Shown here piece by piece: positions 52,701-61,578 of a stretch of 64,000 bases of DNA. This stretch comes from Candidatus Avelusimicrobium caledoniensis (GTDB lineage: Bacteria; Elusimicrobiota; Elusimicrobia; Elusimicrobiales; Elusimicrobiaceae), in the NCBI GenBank assembly GCA_900315795.1, contig ONAM01000001.1, positions 62,001 through 126,000 on the forward strand. The letters run 5' to 3'. Below the pieces are notes generated by a model. It made no database searches, had not been told where the DNA came from, and saw only the letters and a list, made by a program, of their open reading frames with translations. A program made the translations under genes and the position numbers. Every line of letters starts with the position of its first letter. Within the stretch, counting starts at the first letter, position 1.

Positions 52701-55427
52701 GACCCACTCCAACCGGCCCGCGAGCCCCACTTTACGTACGCTATGCCACTCTACCCGTTTAATTTGCACCGTTACGTTAGCCGGGGCTTGCGTACGTTTG
52801 CCTTCCGGCGTTACGGCCACGATACGCGCCGTAACCGGGCTACCTTCGCGAAAATAACCGTCCGCCGGTTTAGCACCTAAATAAAATGAGGCCGGGTGCA
52901 ACATGACCGCTTTGCGGGCGAATAAATCTTGCTTGGCGGGCGACTGGACACCAACTTCGGCAAATATCCGCACCGGGCCGGCTACCTGTGGCAAAGACGC
53001 GGCAAAGGACGTGACGCCTTTGTCATCCGTAGTTTGCGTGGCACCGGCAAGCTGTTTACCGTTTTCTTTATATTCGTTTTCGCGCAGAAAATACGGCACG
53101 AACGTATAATTATCGTAACCGTCTAATTCCAACCACGCCATTTCGCGGCGAAGTGTCCATTTGGCAGGCGCGTTGCCTAACGGGGCACCGGACTGGTAAT
53201 TAGCCGCCGCCGTAAAACGGGCTTCTTCTCCGCCAATGTAATTGGACTTAGCGGCTTGCATAGTTACGTTAAATTCTGCCGCTTTTACGCTATCTACCTT
53301 AAATGACGCATACGTAGAAGACGGGTCACTCTCGCCTTTGAGTTGCGGCGTAAAAATTACGTCCCAATCGCCGGTGTGCGCGGTAGCGGGAATTTCAAAC
53401 GATTTTTCAAATGTACCCCATTTGTCATCGGTAGTAACAGTTTGCGAAAACACATCCGTACCTGCTCCGTCGCGGATGACCAATTTACCCGTTAAAGCGG
53501 TAGGCACGTTTAACGTGCCGCCTTTTAAATGGCGCACAATCGCCGATACGTGCACCGTCTCGCCGGGGCGGTAGATACCGCGTTCGGTAAATAAAAAGGT
53601 ACGCCACGCTTCTTGTTGCGGATTGTAGGTATAACTAATATTAAAACGCCACGGCTCTAGCCCGTCGTCCAGTTCCGTGCTGATAAAACCGTCGCCGCCC
53701 GCGCTGGAGACAAACGCGTAGAGTTTAGGGGCTCCCCACGAAGGCACCTGTGTGTCTAACTGGTTCCAACCCGGCGCGCGGGCCAGTCCGTTCATATCGG
53801 TAGAGCCGGACCATAAAATAGTGTTGGTCCTATCGCGCAGTTCTACGGTCAAATTAGCCATGGGCTCGCCGGTTTCTAACGAAGTGGCCCACAGTAAAAT
53901 ATTTTCCGCAGACACTTTAAAGGTAAGTCCTACATCGGTCAAGTTATCCGTAGACGACACCCAACACGGCTCACCATTACGCGTGATTTTAAGTTGGCTA
54001 AATATCAAACTGTCTTGCGCGGTGGGCGAGAAACGTGCCAAATCTAAATACGTTTTGACCGTTTTGTCTTTGATATCTTTAAAAGTATACGATCCGCTAA
54101 AAGTGGTATCCGCGAGCGGTTTTTCGGCACAGTAGGCATTATCACTGGCGGTTAAAAATGGAATATAATTTTCTTTGTTAAACCGGGCCGTCCGCACGGT
54201 CAGTTGCGGCGTGTTCATCAGTTCTATGGGTAGCCGCGGCGGTAAGTAACTCTCTAACACGCCATACCCGCCGGAAAAATCTACCGCCGGGCAATAGCCG
54301 TTATTTGTAACGGTAAACGTGTAATCTTTCCCCAAGCGCGAGCCGTAAATATCGGTTAAATTTTTATCCAGCGTTACAGTAACCGTTTGGCCCGGTTTTA
54401 ATTCTAAAAAAGACAAAGGCGTATTAAAAAATGCTACGCCTGTTTTTTGTTCTTGCTCTGTAAGCGTATAGCGCGAGGTAATATGACGTTTGGCAGAAGC
54501 AGATAATTTATCAAACGGCAAGATAACTTCTTCGCGCCCAAGCGCGTCTTGCTCTTCGGCGGAAAGGGTACGTTTGGCGGTGGCGGGCGTAACGGTGGCG
54601 GCCTCGCTCAAATTACGCAAACGCACCGGAGAAGAAAACCGCACCTGCGGCACAAAGGGCAAACAACCCGTTTGCACCGTACCCAGTACCGCTAAATCAG
54701 GCGACGTAACAAAAGTGGACGCATGCGCTTTGGCCAGCCCTAACGAGCCCGACTCGCCCCGCAAACCCTGTTCCAACATAAACGTATAGATAGTACCCGG
54801 TTGCAATTTTTGGGCAGGCGTAAAAGCAAGGGCATATTTTTCAGACGGCAAATAAAAGAAATGTTTTTCATATTCTTCGCCGGTTATTTCCCGCGCGGAC
54901 AACGCAATATGCTCGCCCGACGGAGTGATTAAATAGGCGTGTTTACCCACGTTAGCCACGTTCATCAACACATTAAAACCCGCATACAAGGTGGGAGTTA
55001 AAGACAGCCAATGCTCGTTAGCTTGCGGATAGATTTGACGCACCTGCGGACGAATAGACGTAAACGAAAATGTATACGGTGCGGCTAATTTCGCCCCGGA
55101 CACTTCCGAGCCAAAACCGCGGTTAATTTTGACGGTAAACGCCGTAGCTACGGGCCAAGGTTGTTTGGGCTCAAACACAAGGGTTTGCGTGCCTGAATAG
55201 CGGCATACACCTTCTACGGCCGGGGTAATATGTAAGGGACAATCTGACGAAGAAAGTGCGCTTTGTTCGCCCAGCGCCACGACGGGTTGGTTAAACGAAA
55301 CACTGATAGTTTGACGGCCAAAATCGTTTAGGGCTCCTTTAGGGGTGGCAGACAATACTTTAAGTGGAGCGGCTTGAAGCAGAACAGAGCAAAAGATAAA
55401 TGTGACTGACGTAATAAAACGACGCAT
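49794..55427 (-). CDS. Bacterial alpha-2-macroglobulin
   Basis: 1,877 residues, longer than E. coli YfhM (about 1,650). Type I signal peptide (MRRFITSVTFIFCSVLLQAA). There is no lipobox, so unlike YfhM it is probably not lipid-anchored. Macroglobulin domains occupy the first two thirds (FRPRNY-like MG2 region around YTYNPQQEAWRTFLFTERGIYRPGETVHVSAIV; VALFVVDEGVLALTDYKTPDPFDTFYGARPLSV). The intact thioester motif YDCLEQQLSK has its Cys near residue 1407 and is followed by the alpha-helical thioester domain. Traps proteases that enter the periplasm; acts beside PBP1C. ATG 55427 has Shine-Dalgarno AAGGAGG. Confidence 0.94.
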   Translation of the reverse strand: MRRFITSVTFIFCSVLLQAAPLKVLSATPKGALNDFGRQTISVSFNQPVVALGEQSALSSSDCPLHITPAVEGVCRYSGTQTLVFEPKQPWPVATAFTVKINRGFGSEVSGAKLAAPYTFSFTSIRPQVRQIYPQANEHWLSLTPTLYAGFNVLMNVANVGKHAYLITPSGEHIALSAREITGEEYEKHFFYLPSEKYALAFTPAQKLQPGTIYTFMLEQGLRGESGSLGLAKAHASTFVTSPDLAVLGTVQTGCLPFVPQVRFSSPVRLRNLSEAATVTPATAKRTLSAEEQDALGREEVILPFDKLSASAKRHITSRYTLTEQEQKTGVAFFNTPLSFLELKPGQTVTVTLDKNLTDIYGSRLGKDYTFTVTNNGYCPAVDFSGGYGVLESYLPPRLPIELMNTPQLTVRTARFNKENYIPFLTASDNAYCAEKPLADTTFSGSYTFKDIKDKTVKTYLDLARFSPTAQDSLIFSQLKITRNGEPCWVSSTDNLTDVGLTFKVSAENILLWATSLETGEPMANLTVELRDRTNTILWSGSTDMNGLARAPGWNQLDTQVPSWGAPKLYAFVSSAGGDGFISTELDDGLEPWRFNISYTYNPQQEAWRTFLFTERGIYRPGETVHVSAIVRHLKGGTLNVPTALTGKLVIRDGAGTDVFSQTVTTDDKWGTFEKSFEIPATAHTGDWDVIFTPQLKGESDPSSTYASFKVDSVKAAEFNVTMQAAKSNYIGGEEARFTAAANYQSGAPLGNAPAKWTLRREMAWLELDGYDNYTFVPYFLRENEYKENGKQLAGATQTTDDKGVTSFAASLPQVAGPVRIFAEVGVQSPAKQDLFARKAVMLHPASFYLGAKPADGYFREGSPVTARIVAVTPEGKRTQAPANVTVQIKRVEWHSVRKVGLAGRLEWVSNKEEVELPSQMLTVGEDGTEFYFVPPQSGTYNITLLTTDEQGRTVRGGFDVMVYGKDGPAWLQKDDDLLSLKQDKNDYRVGETARIHIKSPYDTAQALVSVEREGILDTWLTTVKGGADYIEVPIKENYLPNVFVSVTLVKGRTAAPITDKGVDLGKPQSKTGYVNLKVTPQTKKMTVEINTRKKEYRPGDEVTVKLSTKLGRKGVPAQVALFVVDEGVLALTDYKTPDPFDTFYGARPLSVFTSANRPYVIGQRNFGEKGESRGGGGSDFAKLGGIDLRSRFSFVPYFNARVQTDAKGRAEVKFKLPDNLTRFRIMAVAVRAQEFGSAQTQITVSKPLMVTASLPKIVRPGDKFSCRAVAYNYADKKGVLTVQAAAVGSVRLTDIAAKTITVPLGQAQEIAWPCEATQAGTAQVAFSVKAHGESDGVRADISVRPVEKPQTLATYNATAGAQEELLAKPENLLDSAKNQVTVSLASTALLNLQGALMYLTTYPYDCLEQQLSKISPVIESEKLVQDFHVGDVAAFKKQAQEVLTNLPAYQHPSGGFGYWKESLPDPYVTAYALQTAYRAKQAGFTVPQEALNRAADWLETAFAKNTTLAFTYALPEVQTARAQSLYALSLYGKNVSAAFNNLYAGRGVLPLPAVAYLLKAAVVSQRTDYIKQTLAQQLLNHISYTPMHVYFTAKSPMPWLHLTDVSTTALTLEALLDAGQPIEQAPKAVSWLITQLNAQGHWQSTAENAAVLSALTTYEKKMENPVPDFTARVAFNATPVQETTFRGRTLALETTQVPFSTAYATGNQARVNLAKTGTGTLYYTLAQTYTPRAYTTPLNAGFEVSRKVTTLEGNEVQQLKAGQRYYVTLTVRNASASHFVVAEDFVPAGVEIVNTTLATETSATDTLQSSAFGRTERYDDRIAAFADYLPAGTHTFTYMVSAVTDGTFAYPSAWASLMYDPAVFGRNATSQLIIEK

Positions 55428-55493
55428 AAGATACCTCCTTAGGATATAGTTGTATTTTATCATATTAGGACGTAAGAAAACGGTTTTGCCGCA

Positions 55494-55527
55494 AAAAAAT
55501 CCCCCCGGGCAAAAACCCGGAGGGATC
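55494..55527 (-). terminator. Terminator of the 55544 gene
   Basis: Minus strand ATCCCTCCGGG/CCCGGGGGGAT followed by a T run; it separates this gene from the macroglobulin operon. Confidence 0.85.
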
Positions 55528-55543
55528 AGAAAAAACAACTTTT

Positions 55544-57259
55544 TTATTGGTACAGACATTTGTATTTATACTTCTTACCAATGGAGTTACAAGTGCCCGG
55601 CCAAACACCAAACACTTTCGGCACGAGAACGACGTTCTCCACCCAGCGTTCTTCGCCGTTACGGCTGGAGTTACATTCCGGTATGTTTTCTGTCCTCATA
55701 TGACCGGCTACTCCCACGACGAAATCAACGAAGTTTACTCCCGAGCCGGCGTAGGAAACGCTGATATCCGCCCGAATCATATCGTTCAAGGCCGTTCGGC
55801 CAGCGCCCGACGGTAATTGATTTTTGCGTTGCATTTTACTTGCACCCAGCGATACGACCACACCGTTATTACTCATACCGATCGGAAACGAGGCCGCATC
55901 TCCAAAGGACAACAGCGTGCATTTCGTATCTGTTTGCAAACCGGGATGATAGCCACCGAAAATACCCGTCCATCCTTCGTTCCACCACACCCAACGCGAA
56001 ACATAATCATTGTCGGCTTTGCCTTGGTACACCCATTTCCACGACGGATCTTGCTCACAACCACTTGTGTTTAAGTTGGTGGGGGTGTCGCTTAATGACC
56101 CATCCGCTTTAATATACATAACGTGCTCTTGCGGCTCGCCGTTTACGCAGTGAATCTGACGCAAAATATTATAATACGCATAACCGTGCGATCCTGAAGG
56201 GCAATCGGCCGGTAGGGTATCTCTTCCCACCGTACCGTCTTGACAAATAGGTTTACACTGCGTGCCGTCTGCTTTGTCGCCAAAGCCCAACACATACTCT
56301 GCCCGCGGAGTAACACCACTGTCATTAACTTTACGTTTAATCCACTTTAGGTCGCACTTAGTCAAATCTAATCCGGGCGAGGCCGTATATGAGGAGGCCA
56401 TCGTCGCTGTAAATTGCATATTATCACGAACCGGAGGCGGAATAACGACATTGCCCAGTTCAAACCCCTGTATCGTTTCACCGCCGACCAAATCCACCGG
56501 TTTAGCGTAATCTGCCGCTGTTTTTGCCACCTCTAACGTACCGGAAATGGACATCTTGCGGGCGGACGCAATTAAGTTGTTATTCGCTACCAACCGGTTA
56601 ATAAACGAATCTCCGGCAGATAAACCTGAAAAATCTAACGTACCCCCCTTGACCTCTACGGGTATCGTTCCGGTAGGATACGAGTTACTATTAAACTGGT
56701 AACCGTGCCCCAACGTGTTAGTCTGGCGAAACGTTGCGCTAGGCATACTCATCCCGTTGTATGAAACATCCACAATGCTAACAGGCGAAGAAAGAGACGC
56801 AAGCGTAAACGGACGAGAACTGCTCATCGTTACGGTTCCCCCTTCCGACACCCCGACGGGCATAGCCACCTCTGCGTAAGAATAATCATATTCAGTGCAG
56901 TTGCCTTCGCTGTCGCTGTGCAAACATGCACACCATTTGTTACAACTGCCGTTAGCGGCGGTTCCCTCACAAGGGCTACCTGTATTGGTAGACTGCCAAC
57001 TATTACACTGACAACTACCGTCCTCTTTTAAGGGCCAGCACACCTTTTGCGTACCGTCTGTGATAGCCAAATTGGCCTTACCGCCGATCTCCAAATTGGT
57101 GGCTTGCAATCCGCCTCTAAGCGTGGCAGAGCCGGAAACTTTTAATTTTTCAAAATTTCCTAAGCGCGACGGATTGAAACTGACGGAAGAAACAGTCTCT
57201 TGCGCAGATACCGTCACAGCGGCAAGTAAAAATGCAACTACTATCCAAGTGTTTTTCAT
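55544..57259 (-). CDS. Large Cys-rich exported protein of unknown function
   Basis: 571 residues. The signal peptide ends VSA. Residues ~20-65 hold short beta-type repeats (KLKVSGSATLRGGLQATNLEIGGKANL). A Cys cluster follows (VCWPLKEDGSCQC, SPCEGTAANGSCNKWCACLHSDSEGNCTEYDY). The remainder is beta-rich with Trp/Gly patches (SRWVWWNEGWTGIFGGYHPG) and five or six further Cys. No family recognised. The layout would suit a surface adhesin or a pilus-tip protein; that is inference. ATG 57259 is chosen over an in-frame ATG 12 nt earlier because it follows GGAG. Confidence 0.72.
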   Translation of the reverse strand: MKNTWIVVAFLLAAVTVSAQETVSSVSFNPSRLGNFEKLKVSGSATLRGGLQATNLEIGGKANLAITDGTQKVCWPLKEDGSCQCNSWQSTNTGSPCEGTAANGSCNKWCACLHSDSEGNCTEYDYSYAEVAMPVGVSEGGTVTMSSSRPFTLASLSSPVSIVDVSYNGMSMPSATFRQTNTLGHGYQFNSNSYPTGTIPVEVKGGTLDFSGLSAGDSFINRLVANNNLIASARKMSISGTLEVAKTAADYAKPVDLVGGETIQGFELGNVVIPPPVRDNMQFTATMASSYTASPGLDLTKCDLKWIKRKVNDSGVTPRAEYVLGFGDKADGTQCKPICQDGTVGRDTLPADCPSGSHGYAYYNILRQIHCVNGEPQEHVMYIKADGSLSDTPTNLNTSGCEQDPSWKWVYQGKADNDYVSRWVWWNEGWTGIFGGYHPGLQTDTKCTLLSFGDAASFPIGMSNNGVVVSLGASKMQRKNQLPSGAGRTALNDMIRADISVSYAGSGVNFVDFVVGVAGHMRTENIPECNSSRNGEERWVENVVLVPKVFGVWPGTCNSIGKKYKYKCLYQ

Positions 57260-57373
57260 AATACACTCCACACGATAAAATCACTTATATTTTAACGAAA
57301 CACATAATTCCTTCTCTATAAGTTTACAAGAAAAATCGTAAAAAAACAAGGGGTAAACCGAAAACGGCGTTTT

Positions 57374-57382
57374 TGATAAAAT
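57374..57382 (+). promoter_or_regulatory. Extended -10 promoter of the MATE gene
   Basis: TGA-TAAAAT, 29 nt before the ATG; the leader has no Shine-Dalgarno. Confidence 0.45.
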
Positions 57383-57411
57383 ATATAGTAGTACGTGTGA
57401 AAAACAAAATT

Positions 57412-58779
57412 ATGTCAAATCCGAATAACCCGTTTAAAGATAAATCTTTATCTACGCTACTGGTCCGCTTTTCCGCGCCGGCGGTGGCGGGTATGTTTGC
57501 TAATGCTTTATACAACATTATTTCACGTATTTACGTCGGGCAAGATGTAGGAGCCGCAGGACTGGCGGGTATAACCTTGCTGTTCCCGCTCGGGCTGATT
57601 TATATGGGGTTTAGTGCGCTTATCGGCGTGGGCAGTAACGCGCTTTTCTCTATCCGCTTAGGCGAACACCAAACCGAAGAAGCCCGCCGTATTTTAGGAA
57701 ACGGGTTTATTTTGCTTACCATGGTTTCCTCTGCATTGACGGTGCTAAGTTATATGTATTTGGACCCGATCTTGGCCTTGCTCGGTGCCGACAGCGAAGT
57801 TTTACCGCTTGCCCGTGCGTATGCGCAAGTGGTTTTCCCCGGGTATTTGTTGTTTGGAATCGGAGCGGGAATGAATCATTTTATCCGATCCTCGGGCCGA
57901 CCCAAAACGGCTATGGCCACGCAACTGATCGGCGCATTTATCAACTTAGTATTTGGGCCGCTGTTTATTTTTACGTTTCATTGGGGCATACGCGGTGCAG
58001 CGGCCGCAACAGTGCTGGGCCAACTGATTTCGTTTATATGGGTCATGTATTTTTTCCTGTGCGGAAATACGATGTACCGCTTGCGGCTTGTTTATTGCAA
58101 AGTTAAAAAACGCATTGTATTGGGATGTTTGGCAATCGGGTTTTCGCAATTTGCGTTTCAGTTAGCGTCCAGCGTGCTTAATTTCATTTTAAATCATGCA
58201 CTCCTCAAATACGGCGGAAATGTAGCCGTATCGGCAATGGGTATTGCTATTAGTGTTAATACGCTTGTACTGATGCCGCTACTGGGCATTTCGCAAGGGG
58301 CGCAACCGCTTATCGGCTACAATTACGGGGCGCGTAAATATAAAACGGCTATCCAAACGCTCAAAATGGCACTGCGTTGGAGTATGTGGATAACCACGAC
58401 GGGTTTTGTAATTCTTGAACTGTTTGCCGTGCCGATTGCCGCCGTGTTTAACTCTACCGATACCGCCCTTGTAGCGATGGCTTCGCGCACGATACGTATT
58501 TTGAATTTTCTATTGCCTATTTTACCGTTGCAAGTAATGGCAACCAGTTTCTTCCAAGCAATCAACCAACCCGTAAAAGCGGCGTTTTTGAGTTTATCAC
58601 GCCAAGTGTTACTGGTCATCCCGCTTGTGCTGATACTGCCGCTGTTCTTTAAACTGTCCGGCGTATTTTACGCACCCGTGGTGGCAGATTTAATTGCTAC
58701 GCTGGTAGCTGTCTATATGTTACATACCTTCTTTGCCAAACATGATCTGCGTCTGTTTGGCAAATCAAAAGAGAATTAG
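57412..58779 (+). CDS. MATE-family multidrug exporter
   Basis: 455 residues with about twelve membrane helices. Typical MATE features: PFKDKSLSTLLVRFSAPAVAGMFANALYNIISRIYVGQDVGAAGLAG at the start, internal duplication, GISQGAQPLIGYNYGARKY in the second half, and PLFFKLSGVFYAPVVADL near the end. Cation-coupled efflux of drugs or metabolites; the substrate is not deducible. Start uncertain: GTG 57397 is an alternative. It converges with nadB and overlaps it by 4 nt without a terminator. Confidence 0.9.
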   Translation: MSNPNNPFKDKSLSTLLVRFSAPAVAGMFANALYNIISRIYVGQDVGAAGLAGITLLFPLGLIYMGFSALIGVGSNALFSIRLGEHQTEEARRILGNGFILLTMVSSALTVLSYMYLDPILALLGADSEVLPLARAYAQVVFPGYLLFGIGAGMNHFIRSSGRPKTAMATQLIGAFINLVFGPLFIFTFHWGIRGAAAATVLGQLISFIWVMYFFLCGNTMYRLRLVYCKVKKRIVLGCLAIGFSQFAFQLASSVLNFILNHALLKYGGNVAVSAMGIAISVNTLVLMPLLGISQGAQPLIGYNYGARKYKTAIQTLKMALRWSMWITTTGFVILELFAVPIAAVFNSTDTALVAMASRTIRILNFLLPILPLQVMATSFFQAINQPVKAAFLSLSRQVLLVIPLVLILPLFFKLSGVFYAPVVADLIATLVAVYMLHTFFAKHDLRLFGKSKEN

Positions 58780-60320
58780 TTACTCAAATAATGGCACCCG
58801 ATAGAGCGTTTATTGCGAAGCGCCGCATACGTGATAAGTAGCGCTGTTTGCGTGCCGTTGCGTAGGTCCAACAATTCTTGGCACAAGGCCGCGCCTTTGT
58901 AAAAAGCGTTAATTTCGTTTTGTAAGTGGCGCAAGATTTTTTCCGCACGGCTCAAATGCGTAGCACTACGCATCAGCCCTACGTAGTTCCACATCGTACT
59001 GCGCAAAGTAGATAAATCTTGCTTAATTAAATTAAGGTCCGGTTTTTCTGACGGTAACACCCAATCTTTAGGGGTAGGGATACGGAAATTTTCGCTGGCT
59101 AATTCTTCCGCATCCGCGCGCGCGCACAGGTAACCCATGGCTACGGCTTCTAATAAAGAAGTGCTGGCTAAGCGGTTAGCCCCGTGATAACCGGTACAAG
59201 CCGTTTCACCGATAGCGTTTAAGTGGCGGATATTGGTGCGACCGTCCGGCGTTGCGTACACACCGCCGCAAAAATAATGGGCCGCCGGTACAACGGGAAC
59301 GGGCTGTTTGGTTAAATCAAACCCTTCTTCCAAACATTTTTGGTAAATAGCCGGGAAACGGTCTTTTGTTTCTTGCGCGGGGCGGTGGGAAATATCCAAA
59401 TACACACAATCGTGCGAGGTATTTAACCGCTCTTGTTCAATAGCGCGCGCGACCACATCACGCGGGGCCAAATCTTTTAATTCGTGGTAACGCGCCATAA
59501 ACGCTTCGCCTTTTACGTTGCGTAAAATGGCCCCCTCTCCGCGCAAGGCCTCGGATAAAAGAAAACTTTTCCCTTTAGCAAATACGGTGGGATGAAATTG
59601 TACATACTCCATATTCATCACACGCGCGCCGACGCGGTACGCCATCGCAATTCCGTGCCCGTACGAGTGGGCGGCGTTTGTTGTGTGGCGGTAAATTTGA
59701 CCGACGCCCCCCGTAGCTAAAATAGTTTTTTTAGCCGTTACGGCAAACACTTCGCCCGTTTGGTTATCCAACACGTACGCGCCGAACACCGTGAGCGGTT
59801 CGTAACGGTCCATAATGTCGGTAGAACTGTGCGAAAAAGTAAGCAAATCAATCGCCGCGCAATTTTCCTGTACTGTAATAAGCGGATTTTTACGTACCGA
59901 CGCTTGCAACGCGGAAAGTAATGCATGCCCGGTGGTATCTTTGGAATAAATAATGCGGTTTTTGCGGTGCGCGCCCTCGCGCGTAAAACGTAAGGCGTGG
60001 TGTTCATCACGGTCAAAATTAACATCCAAATCGTTTAAGAAAATTTCTTCCACCGCTTTGCAACCGGCCACGGACAACTCCCGTACGGCACGCTCGTTAC
60101 AAAGTCCGGCGGTAGCCATACGCACGTCTTGCAATAAATCATCTAATTGCAAATTGGGCTCATACACAATACCGCCTTGGGCCAAATCGCTATTGGTGCG
60201 GGCCATTTCCCCACAACAAAGCACCAACGTATGCAAGCCCTTTTTAGCGGCCTGATGCGCATACACACAGCCGGCAAGTCCGGCCCCTACCACCAAACAA
60301 TCGGTATGAATTACTTTCAT
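58776..60320 (-). CDS. nadB: L-aspartate oxidase
   Basis: 514 residues. FAD-dependent oxidation of aspartate to iminoaspartate, first step of de novo NAD synthesis. FAD motif DCLVVGAGLAGCVYAHQAAKKG, then NSDLAQGGIVYE, ATGGVGQIYRHTTN, EALRGEGAILRN, HYFCGGVYATPDGRTNI, GETACTGYHGANRLASTSLLEA, and the C-terminal helical domain. nadA and nadC are not in the window. The start is leaderless-type. Confidence 0.94.
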   Translation of the reverse strand: MKVIHTDCLVVGAGLAGCVYAHQAAKKGLHTLVLCCGEMARTNSDLAQGGIVYEPNLQLDDLLQDVRMATAGLCNERAVRELSVAGCKAVEEIFLNDLDVNFDRDEHHALRFTREGAHRKNRIIYSKDTTGHALLSALQASVRKNPLITVQENCAAIDLLTFSHSSTDIMDRYEPLTVFGAYVLDNQTGEVFAVTAKKTILATGGVGQIYRHTTNAAHSYGHGIAMAYRVGARVMNMEYVQFHPTVFAKGKSFLLSEALRGEGAILRNVKGEAFMARYHELKDLAPRDVVARAIEQERLNTSHDCVYLDISHRPAQETKDRFPAIYQKCLEEGFDLTKQPVPVVPAAHYFCGGVYATPDGRTNIRHLNAIGETACTGYHGANRLASTSLLEAVAMGYLCARADAEELASENFRIPTPKDWVLPSEKPDLNLIKQDLSTLRSTMWNYVGLMRSATHLSRAEKILRHLQNEINAFYKGAALCQELLDLRNGTQTALLITYAALRNKRSIGCHYLSN

Positions 60321-60354
60321 AACTATATTCTACAAAAAAAGACCCTTTGGCAAA
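60321..60354 (-). promoter_or_regulatory. Leaderless-type nadB promoter inside a terminator
   Basis: Minus strand TTTGCC, 16-bp spacer, TAGAAT (60327-60332), 6 nt, ATG at 60320. The -35 lies in the stem and the spacer includes the T run of the pilin terminator. Confidence 0.55.
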
Positions 60355-60369
60355 CAATCGCCAAAGGGA
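60334..60369 (-). terminator. Terminator of the 60392 pilin
   Basis: CCCTTTGGC/GCCAAAGGG with an 8-nt loop, then a T run on the minus strand. Confidence 0.88.
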
Positions 60370-60391
60370 CTTAAAAAAGCACAAATTGCGT

Positions 60392-60943
60392 TTACGGTTT
60401 ATAGTAACACGTATAGGAACCGCACGTCTCCGTAGAGGTATATCCGGCCGACACACACAAATCTTTCCCGGCATTGGTCAGGCCGACACAGCGGGGCGTT
60501 TTAGTTTTGTTACTGCCAAAATCGCTGGAGTAAACACGCATGGCAATATCGCCCTGCGTAGCCCCTTTCATACGTTTGGCTTCTACATATTGGTCAATGT
60601 TTGACGTGCTGGGTTTAACAATCGTGGTTTCAAAATATTTTGTTTTTACACAATAGTCTGAAGCCGTCGTACAAGCCCGCTGGTTTGCAAACGAAATATC
60701 CAGCTGGCTAATTTTAGGACGGTAATTGTTGGCATTACTGGAGGGAAAGCGGTCTGCATAATCGCGGTTGACCGCTTCCATGACGGCCGTGGCCGCCAGT
60801 AAACCGTCGGAAATACGGCTACGTTCTACCGCTTTTTTATACGAGCCCGATGCCATGGCAGACATCACCGCTATAATAATCACAACCGCCATGAGTTCTG
60901 TTAAAGTAAAACCGGCATTGAAAAAACGAGGTGTGTGTAACAT
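60392..60943 (-). CDS. Type IV pilin-like (minor pilin) protein
   Basis: 183 residues. Leader MLHTPRFFNAG with Gly at -1, then FTLTELMAVVIIIAVMSAMASGSYKKAVERSRISDG; Thr replaces Ile at mature position 4, and the processing Glu is present. The head has QRACTTASDYCVKTKYF and a C-terminus with four Cys (RCVGL, LCVSA, TCGSYTC), unlike the single pair in the cassette pilins. Non-cassette promoter; Shine-Dalgarno AGGAGA. Divergent from another pilin, suggesting a minor-pilin pair. Confidence 0.87.
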   Translation of the reverse strand: MLHTPRFFNAGFTLTELMAVVIIIAVMSAMASGSYKKAVERSRISDGLLAATAVMEAVNRDYADRFPSSNANNYRPKISQLDISFANQRACTTASDYCVKTKYFETTIVKPSTSNIDQYVEAKRMKGATQGDIAMRVYSSDFGSNKTKTPRCVGLTNAGKDLCVSAGYTSTETCGSYTCYYKP

Positions 60944-61065
60944 AATTAAATTCTCCTAAAAGTTTATATTTTTATTATATCCTTTTTTGCGGAACTTGCA
61001 ATACGTAAAAAATTTGAAAAAATCACCCAAAACCGATATACTAAATAATAAGGAGTGTAACAAAT

Positions 61066-61560
61066 ATGAAAAAAAACAAATTAGGTTTTACGTTAATTGA
61101 GTTGTTAGCCGTAGTATTGATTATTGGGATTATGACGTCTATTGCCCTGCCGCAATACCGCCGCTCCATTTCCCGCGCGGAGGCCATGGAAGCCATGGTC
61201 AACTTGCGCACTATTTTTGATTCGGCCAAACGTTATAAATCGGCCCATTCCGAAGTCCCTATGAAATTAAACGGGTTAGATATCTCGTTTTTTGACGCCA
61301 CTAACGACAATGCCGCCACGTTTGATATCGGACGTTTTCGCTATACGTTTTCCGGCACACACATTACCGCGTGCCGTATTTCTGCGCAAATTGATTACTG
61401 TTTCAAGTTCTATTACAATTTGAACGGCGAAAAAGATGTGCTAACCTGCAAAACAGATCACCCGGACGGTAAATACGGTTGGCTGTGCGAAGCGATTGGT
61501 ACCTATCAAGTACCAAACAGCGCTAACGAATATTACATTGACAAGAAAAAACCCGAATAA
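61066..61560 (+). CDS. Type IV pilin-like (minor pilin) protein
   Basis: 164 residues. Leader MKKNKLG with Gly at -1, FTLIELLAVVLIIGIMTSIALPQYRRSISRAEAMEAMVNLRTIFDSAKRYKSAHSE. Cys in ITACRIS and IDYCFK and the pair VLTCKTDH..WLCEAIG. The only pilin on the plus strand here. -10 TATACT and Shine-Dalgarno AAGGAG precede it. Confidence 0.88.
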   Translation: MKKNKLGFTLIELLAVVLIIGIMTSIALPQYRRSISRAEAMEAMVNLRTIFDSAKRYKSAHSEVPMKLNGLDISFFDATNDNAATFDIGRFRYTFSGTHITACRISAQIDYCFKFYYNLNGEKDVLTCKTDHPDGKYGWLCEAIGTYQVPNSANEYYIDKKKPE

Positions 61561-61578
61561 CCATAGCGTTATTTTTTA
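61553..61578 (+). terminator. Terminator of the 61066 pilin
   Basis: AATAAC-6 nt-GTTATT followed by TTTT; it overlaps the stop codons of the pilin and of the convergent helicase. Confidence 0.6.

Noticed and set aside
50000-55000. Plus-strand open frames antisense to the alpha-2-macroglobulin gene
   Set aside because: They are short, have no ribosome-binding sites and mirror the codon pattern of the minus-strand gene, which has a continuous well-matched protein.
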